This document shows positions 7,798 through 18,023 of a stretch of 64,000 nt of DNA, in pieces (position 1 is the first letter of the stretch; each line of letters opens with the position of its first letter). The stretch covers positions 744,001 to 808,000 of the forward strand of contig NZ_CP049107.1 in NCBI RefSeq assembly GCF_011044255.1, given 5' to 3'. The stretch comes from Rhizorhabdus phycosphaerae. GTDB lineage: Bacteria > Pseudomonadota > Alphaproteobacteria > Sphingomonadales > Sphingomonadaceae. The notes beneath the pieces are model-generated. The model saw only the letters and a list, made by a program, of their open reading frames with translations. It did not search any database and was not told the origin of the DNA. A program made the translations under genes and the position numbers.

Positions 7798-8976
7798 ATG
7801 GGGATGAACGTCGAATCCGGCATCCAGACCGACTACAGGGCATATGATTTCGACGAGCAGCAGGCTCGTCGGCGCCGCTGGACTATCGCTGGAGCCATCG
7901 CTGCCGCAGTGATCGCCGCCGGCTTGATCGCCTATGTCCTGTTCGGCGGCAAGAAGGCCGCCGCTCCTGCCGCTCCGGCGCCGGGCGTGACGGTGATCGT
8001 TCCCGGCAGCACCGATGTGGTGACCACGATCTCGGCGACCGGCACGCTTGCAGCCAAGCGCGAAATGCCGGTCGGGATCGCCGGCGAAGGCGGCATGGTC
8101 CAGGCCGTGCTGGTCGAGCCGGGCAGCTGGGTGAAGGCCGGGCAGACGCTGGCCGTGATCGAGCGATCCGTCCAGACGCAGCAGGCCGCCTCGCTCGCCG
8201 CCTCGGTACGCGTCGCGCGGGCCGACGCGCAGCTCGCGCAGGCCGAACTCGATCGCGCCAAGGCACTCGTCGCGCGCGGCTTCATCTCCAAGGCCGACAT
8301 CGATCGCCGCACCGCGACCCGTGACGCCGCCATCGCCCGGGTGGCCGTTGCCGAAGCACAGCTCGGTGAGAGCCGTGCCCAGATCGGCCGCCTCAGCATC
8401 CGCTCGCCCGCCTCCGGCCTTGTCCTGACGCGCGCGGTCGAGCCCGGACAGGTGGTGGGTGCCGGAGCCGGCGCCCTGTTCCGCGTCGCCAAGGATGGCG
8501 AGATCGAAATCCGCGCCCAGCTGGCCGAACAGGATATCGCCCGGCTCAAGGTCGGCGACACCGCGCAGGTGACGCCGATCGGCGGCAGCCGCGCCTTCAC
8601 CGGTACGGTCTGGCAGATTTCGCCCGTGATCGATCCGCAGACGCGTCAGGGCACCGCCCGCATCCAGCTGCGCTACGATCCCGCGCTTCGTCCGGGCGGC
8701 TTTGCAAGTGCGGCCATTCGCAGCGGCTCGGTCAAGGCCCCGCAGCTGCCCGAGTCGGCCGTGCTGCACGACGACAAGGGCTCCTTCGTCTACGTCGTCG
8801 GGCCCGACAACAAGGTGGTCCGTCGCGACGTGAAGACGGGCGACGTCTCCGATGCCGGCGTCGTGGTGCTCTCGGGTGTGCAGGGCAATGAAAAGGTCGT
8901 CCTCTCCGCAGGCGCCTTCCTCAACCCCGGCGACAAGGTCACCCCGCAGATGTCCAACCGCCCCGCCGCCCGCTGA
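7798..8976 (+). CDS. RND efflux periplasmic adaptor (membrane fusion protein, HlyD/AcrA type)
   Basis: A 392-residue adaptor linking the inner-membrane pump to an outer-membrane channel. A short cytoplasmic N-terminus is followed by one membrane anchor (about residues 29-49), the lipoyl half-motif around GGMVQAVLVEPGSWVKAGQ, a coiled-coil hairpin rich in Ala, Arg and Glu (about 125-200), SPASGLVLTRAVEPGQVV as the second lipoyl half, the beta-barrel and the membrane-proximal domain. It is anchored by the helix and not by a lipidated cysteine. The pump gene follows after 14 bases. No outer-membrane factor gene is in the operon, so a TolC-like partner must come from elsewhere. Substrates unknown. 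Confidence 0.93.
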   Translation: MGMNVESGIQTDYRAYDFDEQQARRRRWTIAGAIAAAVIAAGLIAYVLFGGKKAAAPAAPAPGVTVIVPGSTDVVTTISATGTLAAKREMPVGIAGEGGMVQAVLVEPGSWVKAGQTLAVIERSVQTQQAASLAASVRVARADAQLAQAELDRAKALVARGFISKADIDRRTATRDAAIARVAVAEAQLGESRAQIGRLSIRSPASGLVLTRAVEPGQVVGAGAGALFRVAKDGEIEIRAQLAEQDIARLKVGDTAQVTPIGGSRAFTGTVWQISPVIDPQTRQGTARIQLRYDPALRPGGFASAAIRSGSVKAPQLPESAVLHDDKGSFVYVVGPDNKVVRRDVKTGDVSDAGVVVLSGVQGNEKVVLSAGAFLNPGDKVTPQMSNRPAAR

Positions 8977-8990
8977 ACTAGGAACGCGCG

Positions 8991-11900
8991 ATGAACAACA
9001 TCTCCGCCTGGGCGATCCGGAACCCCATTCCTCCGATCGTCCTGTTCCTGGGCCTGACGCTCGCGGGGCTGATCAGCTTCGCGCGGCTCGACATCAACCA
9101 GATGCCGGACATCAGCTTCCCCGGCGTCAGCGTCGAGATCCTGCAGCCCGGCGCCGCGCCGACGGAGATGGAGACGCAGATCACCCGGCGCGTCGAGGCG
9201 GCGGTGTCGTCAATCGGCAACGTCAAGTCGATCACCTCCTATGTCAGCGAAGGGCTCTCGGGCACCAATATCGAGTTCCAGCTCGGGACCCCGGTCGACC
9301 GCGCGGTCAACGACGTCCGCGATGCGGTTTCCAAGATCCGGTCCGAATTGCCCGAGGGCATTTTGGAGCCGGTGACCAAGCGCATCGACGTCGATGGCGG
9401 GCCGATCGCTTATTATTCGGTGGAGGGTCTCGATATGACCCTCGAACAGCTCAGCTGGTACACCGACAACACGGTGATCAAGCGGCTGCAGGCGATCGAA
9501 GGCATTGCCGGCGTCTTCCGCGGCGGCGGTGTCTCGCGCGAGATCCGTGTCGTGCTCGATCCCGCCCGGATGCAGGCGCAGGGCGTGACGGCCGTGCAGG
9601 TCAACAACATCCTGCGCACCACCAACCTCAATGCCGCTGGCGGGCGGGCCGAACTGGCGGGGGCCGAACAGTCGGTCCGCGTGCTCGGCAACGCGACCTC
9701 GGCCTATGAACTTGGCCAGACGCAGATTTCGGTCGCCGACGGGCGCACCGTGCGCCTGGCGGACATCGCCACCGTGCGCGATTCCTTCGGCGAGCAGCGC
9801 CAGATCTCCAAGATGAACGATCGTCAGGTGCTGTCGGTCGGCATCCAGAAGGCCAAGGGGGCGTCGGACGTCGAGGTCTATGACAATGTCGTCAAGGTTC
9901 TCAACGAACTGCGCAAGGAGAACCCCAAGGTCGAGTATAAGGAGCTCTATACGAGCGTCCTGTACACCAAGGAGCAATATCACTCCGCCATCGACGCGAT
10001 GATCGAGGGTTCGGTGCTCGCGGTCGTGGTGGTGTTCTTCTTCCTGCGCGACTGGCGCGCCACGCTGATCTCCGCGATCGCAATCCCGCTCTCGGCCATC
10101 CCGACCTTCTGGTTCATGAGCCTGATGGGCTTCACGCTCAACACGATCAGCCTGCTCGCCTTGAGCCTGGTGGCCGGCATCCTTGTCGACGACGCGATCG
10201 TCGAGATCGAGAATATCGTCCGGCACATGCGCATGGGCAAGAGCGCCTATCAGGCCTCGATGGACGCCGCCGACGAGATCGGTCTTGCGGTCGTTGCCAC
10301 GACCATGGCGATCGTCGCAGTCTTCCTGCCGGTGTCTTTCATGCCGGGCATTCCGGGCCAGTTCTTCGAGCAATTCGGCCTAACGGTCGCCGTGGCGGTG
10401 CTGATGAGCCTCCTCGTCGCGCGTCTGATCACGCCGATGGTCGCGGCCTATTTCCTCAAAGCCGAAGGCGTGAAGCAGCATGGCGGCGGGCCGATGATGG
10501 ACCGCTATATCGGCGTGCTGAAATGGTCGCTGCGCAATCGCTGGAAGACGATCGGTCTCGGCGTACTCTCCTTCATCCTGACGATCGCGCTGTTCGCGAC
10601 CACGCCGACCGAGTTTCAGCCGCCGCTCGACATCGATTACAGCTCGGTGAAGATCGAGCTAACGCCCGGCGCCCGCGTTGCCGAGGATACGCAGCGCGTG
10701 GCCGACCAGGCGACCGCGATCCTGCGCAGCCAGCCCGAGGTGCTGAACGCCTTCGCCGACATCGGCGACAATGGTGACACCCGTTTTGCGACGATCTACG
10801 TCACGCTCAAGCCTGCCAAGGACCGCGAGCGGTCGAGCATCGAGTTCGAACGCGAGACCGCGCCGCTGCTGGCGAAGATCCCTGATGCGCGCGTGAACTT
10901 CCAGTCGCAGAGCGGCGGGTTTGGACGCGACATAACGGTCATGCTGGCGGGCGACGATCCGGTCGTGCTTCAGCAGACCGCGAACACGCTGATCGGGCAG
11001 ATGCGCAAGAGCCCGCTGATGCGCGATCCGCGCATCGACGGCGACATCCAGCGCCCCGAACTGATCATCAAGCCGCGCCTCAACCTCGCCGCCGATCTGG
11101 GCGTGACGACCGCCGCGCTGAGCAACGCGATCCGCATCGCGACGCTGGGCGACATCGAGCAGAACATGGCGAAATTCTCGCTGAGCGACCGCCAGATTCC
11201 GATCCGGGTTTCGCTGAGCGAGGATTCCCGTCGCGATCTCGCCGCGATCGAAAATCTGCCAGTGCAGACCAGCTTCGGCACCTCGGTCCCGCTCAAGGTC
11301 GTCGCCGACATTTCCTTCGGTGCCGGCCCGTCGAAGATCCGCCGCTACAATCAGGTCCGCCGCCTCGTCGTCGGCGCCGACCTGACGCCCGGCGTCGTCA
11401 GCGGCGAAGCCTATGGCTATATCTACAAGTCGACCATCATGAAGGCGCTGCCGACCGGCATCCGCGAGATCAAGTTCGGCGAGCAGGAAATGCAGGGCGA
11501 CCTGATCGCCGGCTTTGCCATCGCCGTCGGCGCGGGCGTGCTGTTGGTGTTCGCAGTGCTCGTCCTGCTCTACAAGCGGGTGCTGCCGCCCTTCGTCAAC
11601 ATGGGCTCGCTGTTGCTGGCACCGCTCGGGGGAATCCTGTTCCTCAAGATCTGGGGCATGTCGATCTCGATGCCCGTCTATATCGGCCTGCTGATGCTGC
11701 TCGGCATCGTCGCGAAGAACTCGATCCTGCTGGTCGACTTCGCGATCGAAGAGATGCGGCGTGGCGTCGGCCGCACCGAGGCCATCCTCGAAGCCGCCCA
11801 CAAGCGGGCCCAGCCGATCATCATGACCTCGGTCGCGATGATCGCGGGCATGTTGCCGATCGTGCTGGGCCTGTCGGGCGACAGCAGCTGGCGCGCGCCG

Positions 11901-12077
11901 ATGGCGGTCTGCGTGATCGGTGGCATCGCCATGTCGACCCTGCTCACGCTGGTCATCGTGCCCGCCGGCTTCACCCTGGCGGACGATCTGGAGAAATGGA
12001 TCGGGCCTAAGCTGGGCAAGTTCCTGATCACCCCCGCCGATCATGAGGCGAAGGCCACGCCACACGCCGCCGAGTGA
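8991..12077 (+). CDS. RND efflux pump, inner-membrane permease (HAE1/AcrB-like)
   Basis: A 1028-residue proton-driven RND transporter of normal length. It begins [21 protein letters not shown] as the first helix and includes the first large periplasmic loop. Helix 4 carries [19 protein letters not shown] with the two adjacent aspartates of the proton relay, and the second half repeats the layout after about residue 520, ending with [15 protein letters not shown]. These features mark the hydrophobe/amphiphile (HAE) group rather than the heavy-metal group. It is translated from an ATG with AGGAACG upstream, 14 bases after the adaptor gene. Likely regulation is through the operator upstream of that gene. 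Substrate specificity cannot be read. Confidence 0.95.
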   Translation: MNNISAWAIRNPIPPIVLFLGLTLAGLISFARLDINQMPDISFPGVSVEILQPGAAPTEMETQITRRVEAAVSSIGNVKSITSYVSEGLSGTNIEFQLGTPVDRAVNDVRDAVSKIRSELPEGILEPVTKRIDVDGGPIAYYSVEGLDMTLEQLSWYTDNTVIKRLQAIEGIAGVFRGGGVSREIRVVLDPARMQAQGVTAVQVNNILRTTNLNAAGGRAELAGAEQSVRVLGNATSAYELGQTQISVADGRTVRLADIATVRDSFGEQRQISKMNDRQVLSVGIQKAKGASDVEVYDNVVKVLNELRKENPKVEYKELYTSVLYTKEQYHSAIDAMIEGSVLAVVVVFFFLRDWRATLISAIAIPLSAIPTFWFMSLMGFTLNTISLLALSLVAGILVDDAIVEIENIVRHMRMGKSAYQASMDAADEIGLAVVATTMAIVAVFLPVSFMPGIPGQFFEQFGLTVAVAVLMSLLVARLITPMVAAYFLKAEGVKQHGGGPMMDRYIGVLKWSLRNRWKTIGLGVLSFILTIALFATTPTEFQPPLDIDYSSVKIELTPGARVAEDTQRVADQATAILRSQPEVLNAFADIGDNGDTRFATIYVTLKPAKDRERSSIEFERETAPLLAKIPDARVNFQSQSGGFGRDITVMLAGDDPVVLQQTANTLIGQMRKSPLMRDPRIDGDIQRPELIIKPRLNLAADLGVTTAALSNAIRIATLGDIEQNMAKFSLSDRQIPIRVSLSEDSRRDLAAIENLPVQTSFGTSVPLKVVADISFGAGPSKIRRYNQVRRLVVGADLTPGVVSGEAYGYIYKSTIMKALPTGIREIKFGEQEMQGDLIAGFAIAVGAGVLLVFAVLVLLYKRVLPPFVNMGSLLLAPLGGILFLKIWGMSISMPVYIGLLMLLGIVAKNSILLVDFAIEEMRRGVGRTEAILEAAHKRAQPIIMTSVAMIAGMLPIVLGLSGDSSWRAPMAVCVIGGIAMSTLLTLVIVPAGFTLADDLEKWIGPKLGKFLITPADHEAKATPHAAE

Positions 12078-12089
12078 CGAACCGACGAT

Positions 12090-12133
12090 GCCGCCTCCCG
12101 CGTCTCGCGCGGATCGTGGAGGCGGCGTTCGTT
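12090..12133 (+). terminator. Hairpin terminator candidate after the RND pump gene
   Basis: GCCGCCTCC (12090-12098) pairs with GGAGGCGGC (12118-12126); an inner CGCG/CGCG pair strengthens the stem, and GTTCGTTTCGG follows. The T-run is weak, so termination may be partial. Confidence 0.5.
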
Positions 12134-12171
12134 TCGGTTGAACTATCCGGCCCAACGGCCATTTAGACCGC

Positions 12172-13443
12172 ATGAACATCTTCCAGGCGACCGGGCTCGA
12201 CCGCTTCAATCCCGCGCAGGGCGGCGTGCGCGGCATGCGCGTCGTCGCCTCGGGCCTGCTCGTCCTGATGGCGGGGCTCTATCTGCTGGCGCGCTCGCAT
12301 GAGGCACCGGGCGAACCCGCCGCCTGGGGCTATCTGCGCGCCTTCGCCGAAGCGGCGATGGTCGGCGGTCTGGCCGACTGGTTTGCGGTGACCGCGCTCT
12401 TCCGTCATCCGCTGGGGCTGCCCATCCCCCATACGGCGATCATACCGCGCAACAAGGACCGGATCGGCGACAATCTCGCCTCCTTCCTGCGCGTCAATTT
12501 CTTGACAGCATCGGTCGTCGCGCGGCGGATGCAGGCAGTCGACGTTGCCGCCGCGATCGGTCGGCTGCTCGCCCAGCCCCCCGCCCCCGGCCGCACCCGC
12601 GGCGGCATCGGCCGCGCGCTTGCCACCATCCTGGAATCGCTGGGCGACGACCGGCTGGGTGCGATGGTGAAGGGCGCGCTGGCGAGCCGGCTTAAGGCGT
12701 TCGACATCGCTCCGCTGATCGGCCGCACGCTCGATGCCGCGATCGTGGAAAATCGCCATGCCGAGATGCTCGACGGGCTGATCGGCTGGGCAAGCCGCAT
12801 CCTGCTGCATAACGAGACGATGATCCACGACATGGTACAGTCGCGGACGGGCAAGTTCATGCGCTGGACCGGCCTCGACGAGAAATTGTCGGGGGCGATA
12901 GTCGAAGGGCTGCACAAGCTGCTGGACGACATGGCGACCGACCCCGAGCATCCGCTGCGCAGCAAGGCACAGGAAGGTCTCGAGCAGCTGGCCGAGCGGC
13001 TGCAAAATGATCCCGTCATGCGCGAGCGGGTCGCCGCGATGAAGGCGGAGATTCTCGCCAGCCCCGCAGTCGCCGCATGGCTCGACACACTGTGGCAGAA
13101 TGCGCGGCTGAAGCTGATCGAGAGCGCGCGCAATCCCGATGCGGCGATCGGCGGGCAGTTCGGCGCGGCACTGCGCCAGCTCGGCCAGACGCTGCAGACG
13201 GACGCCCAGCTCCGACGGACGCTGAACCGTTTCGCACGGCGGATCACGGTCGGACTGGTGGCGGACTATGGCGACGGCATCGTCAAGCTGGTGTCGGATA
13301 CGATCCGCGGCTGGGACGCGCGCACCGTGACCTCACAGCTCGAAAATGCGGTGGGGCGCGACCTGCAATATATCCGGGTCAACGGGACCATCGTGGGCGG
13401 CCTCATCGGCGTCGGCCTGCACCTGCTTTCGACGCTGCTCTGA
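12172..13443 (+). CDS. DUF445 family membrane-associated protein (YjiN-like)
   Basis: A 423-residue DUF445 protein. The family signature EAAMVGGLADWFAVTALFRHPLGLPIPHTAIIP is at about residues 60-95, followed by NKDRIGDNLASFL. A hydrophobic helix precedes it (about 26-41), a long amphipathic helical middle follows, and a C-terminal membrane helix ends the protein (NGTIVGGLIGVGLHLLSTLL). Members sit at the inner membrane and their activity is not established. The gene stands alone, 94 bases after the pump gene with a hairpin between, so it is probably transcribed separately. Confidence 0.88.
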   Translation: MNIFQATGLDRFNPAQGGVRGMRVVASGLLVLMAGLYLLARSHEAPGEPAAWGYLRAFAEAAMVGGLADWFAVTALFRHPLGLPIPHTAIIPRNKDRIGDNLASFLRVNFLTASVVARRMQAVDVAAAIGRLLAQPPAPGRTRGGIGRALATILESLGDDRLGAMVKGALASRLKAFDIAPLIGRTLDAAIVENRHAEMLDGLIGWASRILLHNETMIHDMVQSRTGKFMRWTGLDEKLSGAIVEGLHKLLDDMATDPEHPLRSKAQEGLEQLAERLQNDPVMRERVAAMKAEILASPAVAAWLDTLWQNARLKLIESARNPDAAIGGQFGAALRQLGQTLQTDAQLRRTLNRFARRITVGLVADYGDGIVKLVSDTIRGWDARTVTSQLENAVGRDLQYIRVNGTIVGGLIGVGLHLLSTLL

Positions 13444-13847
13444 GTCCGTCGGCGCCGCCCGTTCGTGGCGGCAGCGAATCGATCCCTGCGATGTTCGGGG
13501 TTGGCAATGCCGACGGCCGCGATCCTGTGCCTGTCAGGGCGAGACAGGCCGGCCGGCCTGGAGGGGGAGCAACCCTTCCACCCGGCACCCCCGATCATCG
13601 AGCCGCCGGCATCACCGCTTATGGTCATAGGACGATTAACCAGCGATGTGCCTGTAAACAATTGTAACTTTGGAAATACAATCATTTGCGCCCCGGTCGC
13701 ATCCGCTAAAGCCATGTCGTCCCGAAGGGCGAAAGGGAGACATGAACATGGGTGGAGCAGACCCCGACACACTTGGAATCGCGTCGGCGCATAGGCATGA
13801 AGGCTGGGATGCCGACCAACGATCCCAGCAAGACATCGGGCGATAGC
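13444..13847. other. Intergenic region between DUF445 and the response regulator
   Basis: A 404-base stretch with no convincing gene. A GCCGCC/GGCGGC hairpin at 13454-13472 follows the DUF445 stop and may end that transcript. A perfect 16-bp palindrome with core GGCCGGCC lies at 13545-13560. An unusually A+T-rich patch at about 13640-13690 contains an ATTGTA/TACAAT inverted repeat (13661-13682) and is the likely promoter or operator area of the signalling module. In-frame ATG codons at 13797 and 13809 could extend the regulator gene into the last part of this stretch. Confidence 0.6.
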
Positions 13848-14546
13848 ATGCGGATCGCCGTATTGGACGACGAGCCCGCAGCGCGCGCCTATGTCACGCA
13901 GACACTGATCGAGGCCGGTCATTTCGCCTATGAATTTCCCAACGCCCGCACGCTGATCACGAAGCTGCGGCAGGACACGTTCGACCTGGTGATCCTCGAC
14001 TGGAACATGCCCGACAAGAGCGGGCCCGAGATCATCAGCTGGATGCGGGAGAATATGGACAAGCCGATCCCCTCGCTGCTGCTGACCAACCGCAACACCG
14101 ACGAGGATATCGTGGCCGGCCTGAACGCCGGGGCCGACGATTATGTGATCAAGCCCGTCCAGCCGCCCGTGCTGCTGGCGCGGATCGCCGCCGTCCATCG
14201 CCGCACCGGCCCGCGCGAGGCGGTGGCCGCGAACGAGAGCTATGGCCCCTACACGCTGCACCCGGCGCGCCAGACGATCAGCGTCGAGGACGAGAATATC
14301 GTGCTCACCGCCAAGGAGTTCGAGCTGGCGGCGACGCTGTTTCGTAATATGCACCGCCCGCTGTCGCGCTCCTATCTTCTGGAGATCGTGTGGGGCCGCA
14401 ACCCCGATCTGCCGACCCGGACGCTCGACGCGCATATCTCGCGCATCCGGGCGAAGCTGGGCCTGCGTCCGGAGCGTGGCTTTCGCCTGATACCCGTGTA
14501 CAGCTACGGCTATCGGCTCGAAGCGCTCGAGCCCGAGACGGAGTAA
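13848..14546 (+). CDS. OmpR/PhoB-family two-component response regulator
   Basis: A 232-residue regulator from the chosen start. The receiver domain (residues 1-120) has the acidic pair in VLDDEP, the phospho-acceptor aspartate 51 in LVILDWNMPD, a threonine in LLLTN and the lysine in VIKPV. The C-terminal winged helix (about 130-228) has LTAKEFELAATLFRN, RTLDAHISRIRAKLGL and YSYGYRLE. It is cotranscribed with the LysM-FecR gene and the CHASE2 kinase gene downstream (10-base gap, then an overlap), so the kinase is its likely partner. Upstream ATG codons would add 13 to 32 residues; I chose the one that starts at the receiver fold. Confidence 0.9.
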   Translation: MRIAVLDDEPAARAYVTQTLIEAGHFAYEFPNARTLITKLRQDTFDLVILDWNMPDKSGPEIISWMRENMDKPIPSLLLTNRNTDEDIVAGLNAGADDYVIKPVQPPVLLARIAAVHRRTGPREAVAANESYGPYTLHPARQTISVEDENIVLTAKEFELAATLFRNMHRPLSRSYLLEIVWGRNPDLPTRTLDAHISRIRAKLGLRPERGFRLIPVYSYGYRLEALEPETE

Positions 14547-14556
14547 GGCAGACATC

Positions 14557-15723
14557 GTGCGGAGCAGGTTCTTCCTCGGGGTAGCGACGGCGCTGGCGGT
14601 ATGGGCTGCGGGCCCGGTCGCTGCGCAGGCGCCTGCGGCGGACCAGTATTTCCGCTACACGGTGCGTCCCGGGGATACGCTGTCGGGGCTCGCCCGCGAC
14701 TATCTGGTGAGCGACGACTATGTCTCGATCCAGAAGCTCAACGCGGTCGCCGATCCGCGCCGCCTGCCGATCGGGTCTACCCTGCTCATCCCGCAGCCGC
14801 TGCTGCGGATCGAAACGATCGCGGGGGTCATCACCTCCTTTCGCGGCGCCGCGACGATCGACGGGCAGCAGGTCGAGGTCGGCACCCAGGTCCGCCAGGG
14901 TCAGAAGCTGGAGACCGGCCCCAATGCCTTCGTGACGGTCACCCTGCCCGACGGCAGCGCGATCTCGCTGCCGTCGCAGAGCCGTATCCATGTGTCGCGC
15001 CTGCGCCGGATCCTGCTGACCGGCAGTATAGAGCGCCGCTTCCGGCTGGAAGCGGGTCGCAGCCGCGCGACGGTGACGCCGATCCGCGATCCCAACAGCG
15101 ATTTCCAGGTCACCACCCCCTTGTCGGTGTCGGCGGTGCGCGGAACCGACTTCCGGGTCGCGCTCGACGAGAGCGGCGAGAAGGCGCTGACCGAGGTCGT
15201 CGGCGGCACCGTCGAGGTCGGCAAGGATGCCGAGGACGAGGATGTCGCTCAGGTGCCGCGCGGCTATGGCGTGGTGGCGACCCCCACCGGGGTCGATAAG
15301 CCTGTGCCCCTGCTCGCCCCGCCCGGTCTCGACACGGTCGCACAGACCCCGACGGGGGGCGTGCTGATCACCGCCAAGCCGGTCGATGGCGCGCGCAAAT
15401 ATCGCTTCCAGCTGGCAACCGACATCGGCTTCCAGGCGGTGTTCGCGGATTCGACCGCCGATGCGCCGACGATCAGCTTCGAAAATCTCGCCAGCACGCA
15501 GTTCTTCATCCGCCTTTCGGCCATTGCCGAATCCGGCCTCGAAGGCATGCCTGCCACCTATGCGCTCGGCCAACGCGTCGGCGCCCTCGATCTGCCCTGG
15601 ACCCGCGTCGACGAAGAGCGTCATGCGCATGTCGATCATCCTCGCCAGCCCACTTCAGCAGCCATGAGCGGCAATGCCCCATCGACAAGCGCAGACGGCA
15701 CCGCCCCCACGTCTCTACGTTGA
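14557..15723 (+). CDS. Secreted LysM-FecR domain protein
   Basis: A 388-residue exported protein with a GTG start ten bases after the regulator stop and a signal peptide ending near VAAQA. A LysM domain (about 33-82: YTVRPGDTLSGLARDYL, then IQKLNAVADPRRLPIGSTLLIP) is expected to bind peptidoglycan. A FecR domain follows (about 95-230: GQKLETGPNAFVTVTLPDG, then TTPLSVSAVRGTDFRVAL). The later part resembles a fibronectin-like region (KPVDGARKYRFQLATD). FecR domains pass envelope signals to membrane proteins; here the partner is probably the CHASE2 kinase, whose gene starts inside the last 50 bases of this one. A periplasmic sensor role is inference. Confidence 0.85.
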   Translation: MRSRFFLGVATALAVWAAGPVAAQAPAADQYFRYTVRPGDTLSGLARDYLVSDDYVSIQKLNAVADPRRLPIGSTLLIPQPLLRIETIAGVITSFRGAATIDGQQVEVGTQVRQGQKLETGPNAFVTVTLPDGSAISLPSQSRIHVSRLRRILLTGSIERRFRLEAGRSRATVTPIRDPNSDFQVTTPLSVSAVRGTDFRVALDESGEKALTEVVGGTVEVGKDAEDEDVAQVPRGYGVVATPTGVDKPVPLLAPPGLDTVAQTPTGGVLITAKPVDGARKYRFQLATDIGFQAVFADSTADAPTISFENLASTQFFIRLSAIAESGLEGMPATYALGQRVGALDLPWTRVDEERHAHVDHPRQPTSAAMSGNAPSTSADGTAPTSLR

Positions 15724-17941
15724 GTGGGTCGCCGTCGCGCTGGCTGCGACCGCGCTGGTCGTCGCGCTGGTGCTGGGGCGACTGACCGAGCGCCTCGATC
15801 ACATCATCTATGACAATGTCCTGACGGCAGCAGGACGACCGCCCCCCGACGACATCGTGATCGTCGCCATCGACAATCGCAGCCTCCAGGCGCTGGGGCG
15901 CTGGCCCTGGCCGCGCAGGCTGCACGCGGCCGCGCTCGACCGGCTCGCCGAGGCCAAGGTCCGCGCGGTCGGCTATGACGTCCTCTTCGTCGAACCGACC
16001 GGGGAAGACGGCATATTGGCGGCGGCCGTCCGCCGCTCGCCGACCTATCTGCCGATGGTGATCGACGTGCCTGGCCCCAATGGCGCGCCTTATGCGATGG
16101 CCCTGCCCGCCGGGCCGCTCGCGGATGCCGCGACCGCCATCGTGCAGGTGAACCTCCACTTCGACGGCGACCGTGTCATCCGGCGTGCTTATCTGGAGGA
16201 AGGCGGGGAAGGCCGATCCTGGCTACAGCTCGCCGCCGTCATGGCCGGGCTCAAGCCCCAGGGCGGCGCGATCGGCAAGGATGGCCTGTGGCAGGCGCGG
16301 CCCGTCCTCATCCCTTATGGTGGCACTGCAGGCCATATTCGCACGATTTCCTTCGTCGACCTGATCGAGGGCCGCGTGCCACCGGAAATGCTGACCGGTC
16401 GCCACGTGCTGATCGGTGCGACCGCCGACGGCATGGGCGACAGCTATCCGACCCCGACATCCGGCGCGACCAGCCAGATGCCCGGCGTCGAGATCCAGGC
16501 ACAACTCCTCGACGCCCTGCTGCGCCAGAAAGCGATAACGCCCGCGTCGCAGACCGTCACGCTGGTGACGAGTCTCGCTGCACTGTGGATCATGCTGCTC
16601 GCCTTCCTGCGCCTCAGCCCAGGTGCCAATGCCAATCTGGCACTTGCGCTCCTGCTGGCTTTGCCGCTCCTTTCCCTGGCGCTCTTCGCCTTCCTCAACT
16701 TTTGGTTGCCGCCATCGGCCGCACTCATCGCCCTGCTGTTCGGCTATCCGCTCTGGGGCTGGCGGCGACTGCATGCGATCAGCGGCTATATGACCGCCGA
16801 GCTGCGCATTCTGGAGTCCGAGAGCGACGCCCTGCCCCGCCAGCGCCGCGTGGGCGGCGAGCGCGAGATCACCTTGCAGACCAGTCTGCTCGGCGACGCG
16901 ATCGACCGGCTGCGCGATCTTCGCCGATTCCTGTCCGACGCGATCGGCCGCCTGCCCGACGCCGTCTATGTGACCGGCCTCGACGGCACATTGGCGCTGT
17001 CGAATGTCGAGGGCCGCCGCCTTGCCCGCCGGCTGGGGCTCAAAGCCGAAACCGGCGGCGATGCCCGCCTGCTGATGGACTGCTTCCGCTCGGCCGACAG
17101 CGGCCACATCTCCCCCTTCGCACCCGATGCCCCGGCGACGGGCGCAGGCGAAGCGGTGACCGAGGACGGGGGCTGCTTCGAGATACGCTATGTCGCCCAG
17201 CGAGACGCGACCGACACTCAGGTCGGCTGGATCATCCGCGTCGTCGACATCAGCCCGCTAAAGCAGGCCGAACGTCATCGCGAGGAGGCCTTGCAGCTGC
17301 TGAGCCACGACATGCGCGCGCCGCAGTCGGCGATCCTGTCGCTGCTGCGTGGACCCGAAACGGGCGTGCCTAAGCCGATCGCGACGCGGATCGAGAATCT
17401 CGCCACCCACACGCTCCAGCTCGCCGAGGACTTCGTCCAGTTGGCCCGCGCCGAGGCGAAGCCGCTGACGATGGAGCCGATCGACCTGAACGACGTGACC
17501 ATCGACGCAGCCGACGCGCTGTGGCCCACTGCCCGCGCGCGCGGCATCAAGGTGATGGTCGAGGGCGCCGACGACATGCCGCACATGGTCGACGGCGATC
17601 GCCAGCTGCTGACCCGCGCGGTCATGAATCTGGTCGGCAACGCGATCAAATATAGCGACGAGGGCATGGTCGTCCGCTGCGTGCTGGAGGAGCGCGACGA
17701 GCGCATCATCCTCGCGATCGTCGACCAGGGCATCGGCATGACCGAGGAAGAGCGGTCGCGCCTGTTCGAGCGCTTCCAGCAGGGATCGCGCGAGGGGATC
17801 GGCCTGGGCCTCGCCTTCGTCCGCACGGTGATCGGCCGGCATCGCGGGCGCATCGCCTGCGACAGCACGCCGCGCCAGGGCACCACCTTCACCATCGACC
17901 TGCGCAAGAGCGACTTCGACCCGTTCGCCGACGAGGAATAG
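15674..17941 (+). CDS. CHASE2-domain sensor histidine kinase
   Basis: A 755-residue membrane kinase. An N-terminal helix (about 15-35) precedes a large extracytoplasmic CHASE2 domain (about 38-290, with IVIVAIDNRSLQALGRWPWPR and VRAVGYDVLFVEP). Two or three membrane helices follow (about 292-372), then a PAS-like region (about 425-530), a phospho-acceptor histidine in LLSHDMRAPQ (about residue 545) and an ATPase domain with NLVGNAIKYS, DQGIGM and GIGLGLAFV. The gene overlaps the LysM-FecR gene by 50 bases. CHASE2 domains often occur next to FecR-type proteins, so the three genes probably form one envelope-sensing pathway. The signal is unknown. Confidence 0.92.
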   Translation: MPHRQAQTAPPPRLYVEWVAVALAATALVVALVLGRLTERLDHIIYDNVLTAAGRPPPDDIVIVAIDNRSLQALGRWPWPRRLHAAALDRLAEAKVRAVGYDVLFVEPTGEDGILAAAVRRSPTYLPMVIDVPGPNGAPYAMALPAGPLADAATAIVQVNLHFDGDRVIRRAYLEEGGEGRSWLQLAAVMAGLKPQGGAIGKDGLWQARPVLIPYGGTAGHIRTISFVDLIEGRVPPEMLTGRHVLIGATADGMGDSYPTPTSGATSQMPGVEIQAQLLDALLRQKAITPASQTVTLVTSLAALWIMLLAFLRLSPGANANLALALLLALPLLSLALFAFLNFWLPPSAALIALLFGYPLWGWRRLHAISGYMTAELRILESESDALPRQRRVGGEREITLQTSLLGDAIDRLRDLRRFLSDAIGRLPDAVYVTGLDGTLALSNVEGRRLARRLGLKAETGGDARLLMDCFRSADSGHISPFAPDAPATGAGEAVTEDGGCFEIRYVAQRDATDTQVGWIIRVVDISPLKQAERHREEALQLLSHDMRAPQSAILSLLRGPETGVPKPIATRIENLATHTLQLAEDFVQLARAEAKPLTMEPIDLNDVTIDAADALWPTARARGIKVMVEGADDMPHMVDGDRQLLTRAVMNLVGNAIKYSDEGMVVRCVLEERDERIILAIVDQGIGMTEEERSRLFERFQQGSREGIGLGLAFVRTVIGRHRGRIACDSTPRQGTTFTIDLRKSDFDPFADEE

Positions 17942-18023
17942 GCCCGCGTCGCGCAACTGCGCTCTGATGACGCAACCATGACGGGGTCTTTTCGTTCTCC
18001 TTCCGACATTGGAGGAGAATGAC

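Noticed and set aside
13545-13560. A 16-bp perfect palindrome (core GGCCGGCC) taken at first for an operator
   Set aside because: All-GC palindromes arise easily in this genome and it lies about 300 bases from the nearest downstream start; kept only as a note in the gap entry.
13266-14555. A 429-codon minus-strand frame over the end of DUF445 and the response regulator
   Set aside because: It crosses an intergenic region and runs opposite two well-supported genes; composition is shadow-like.
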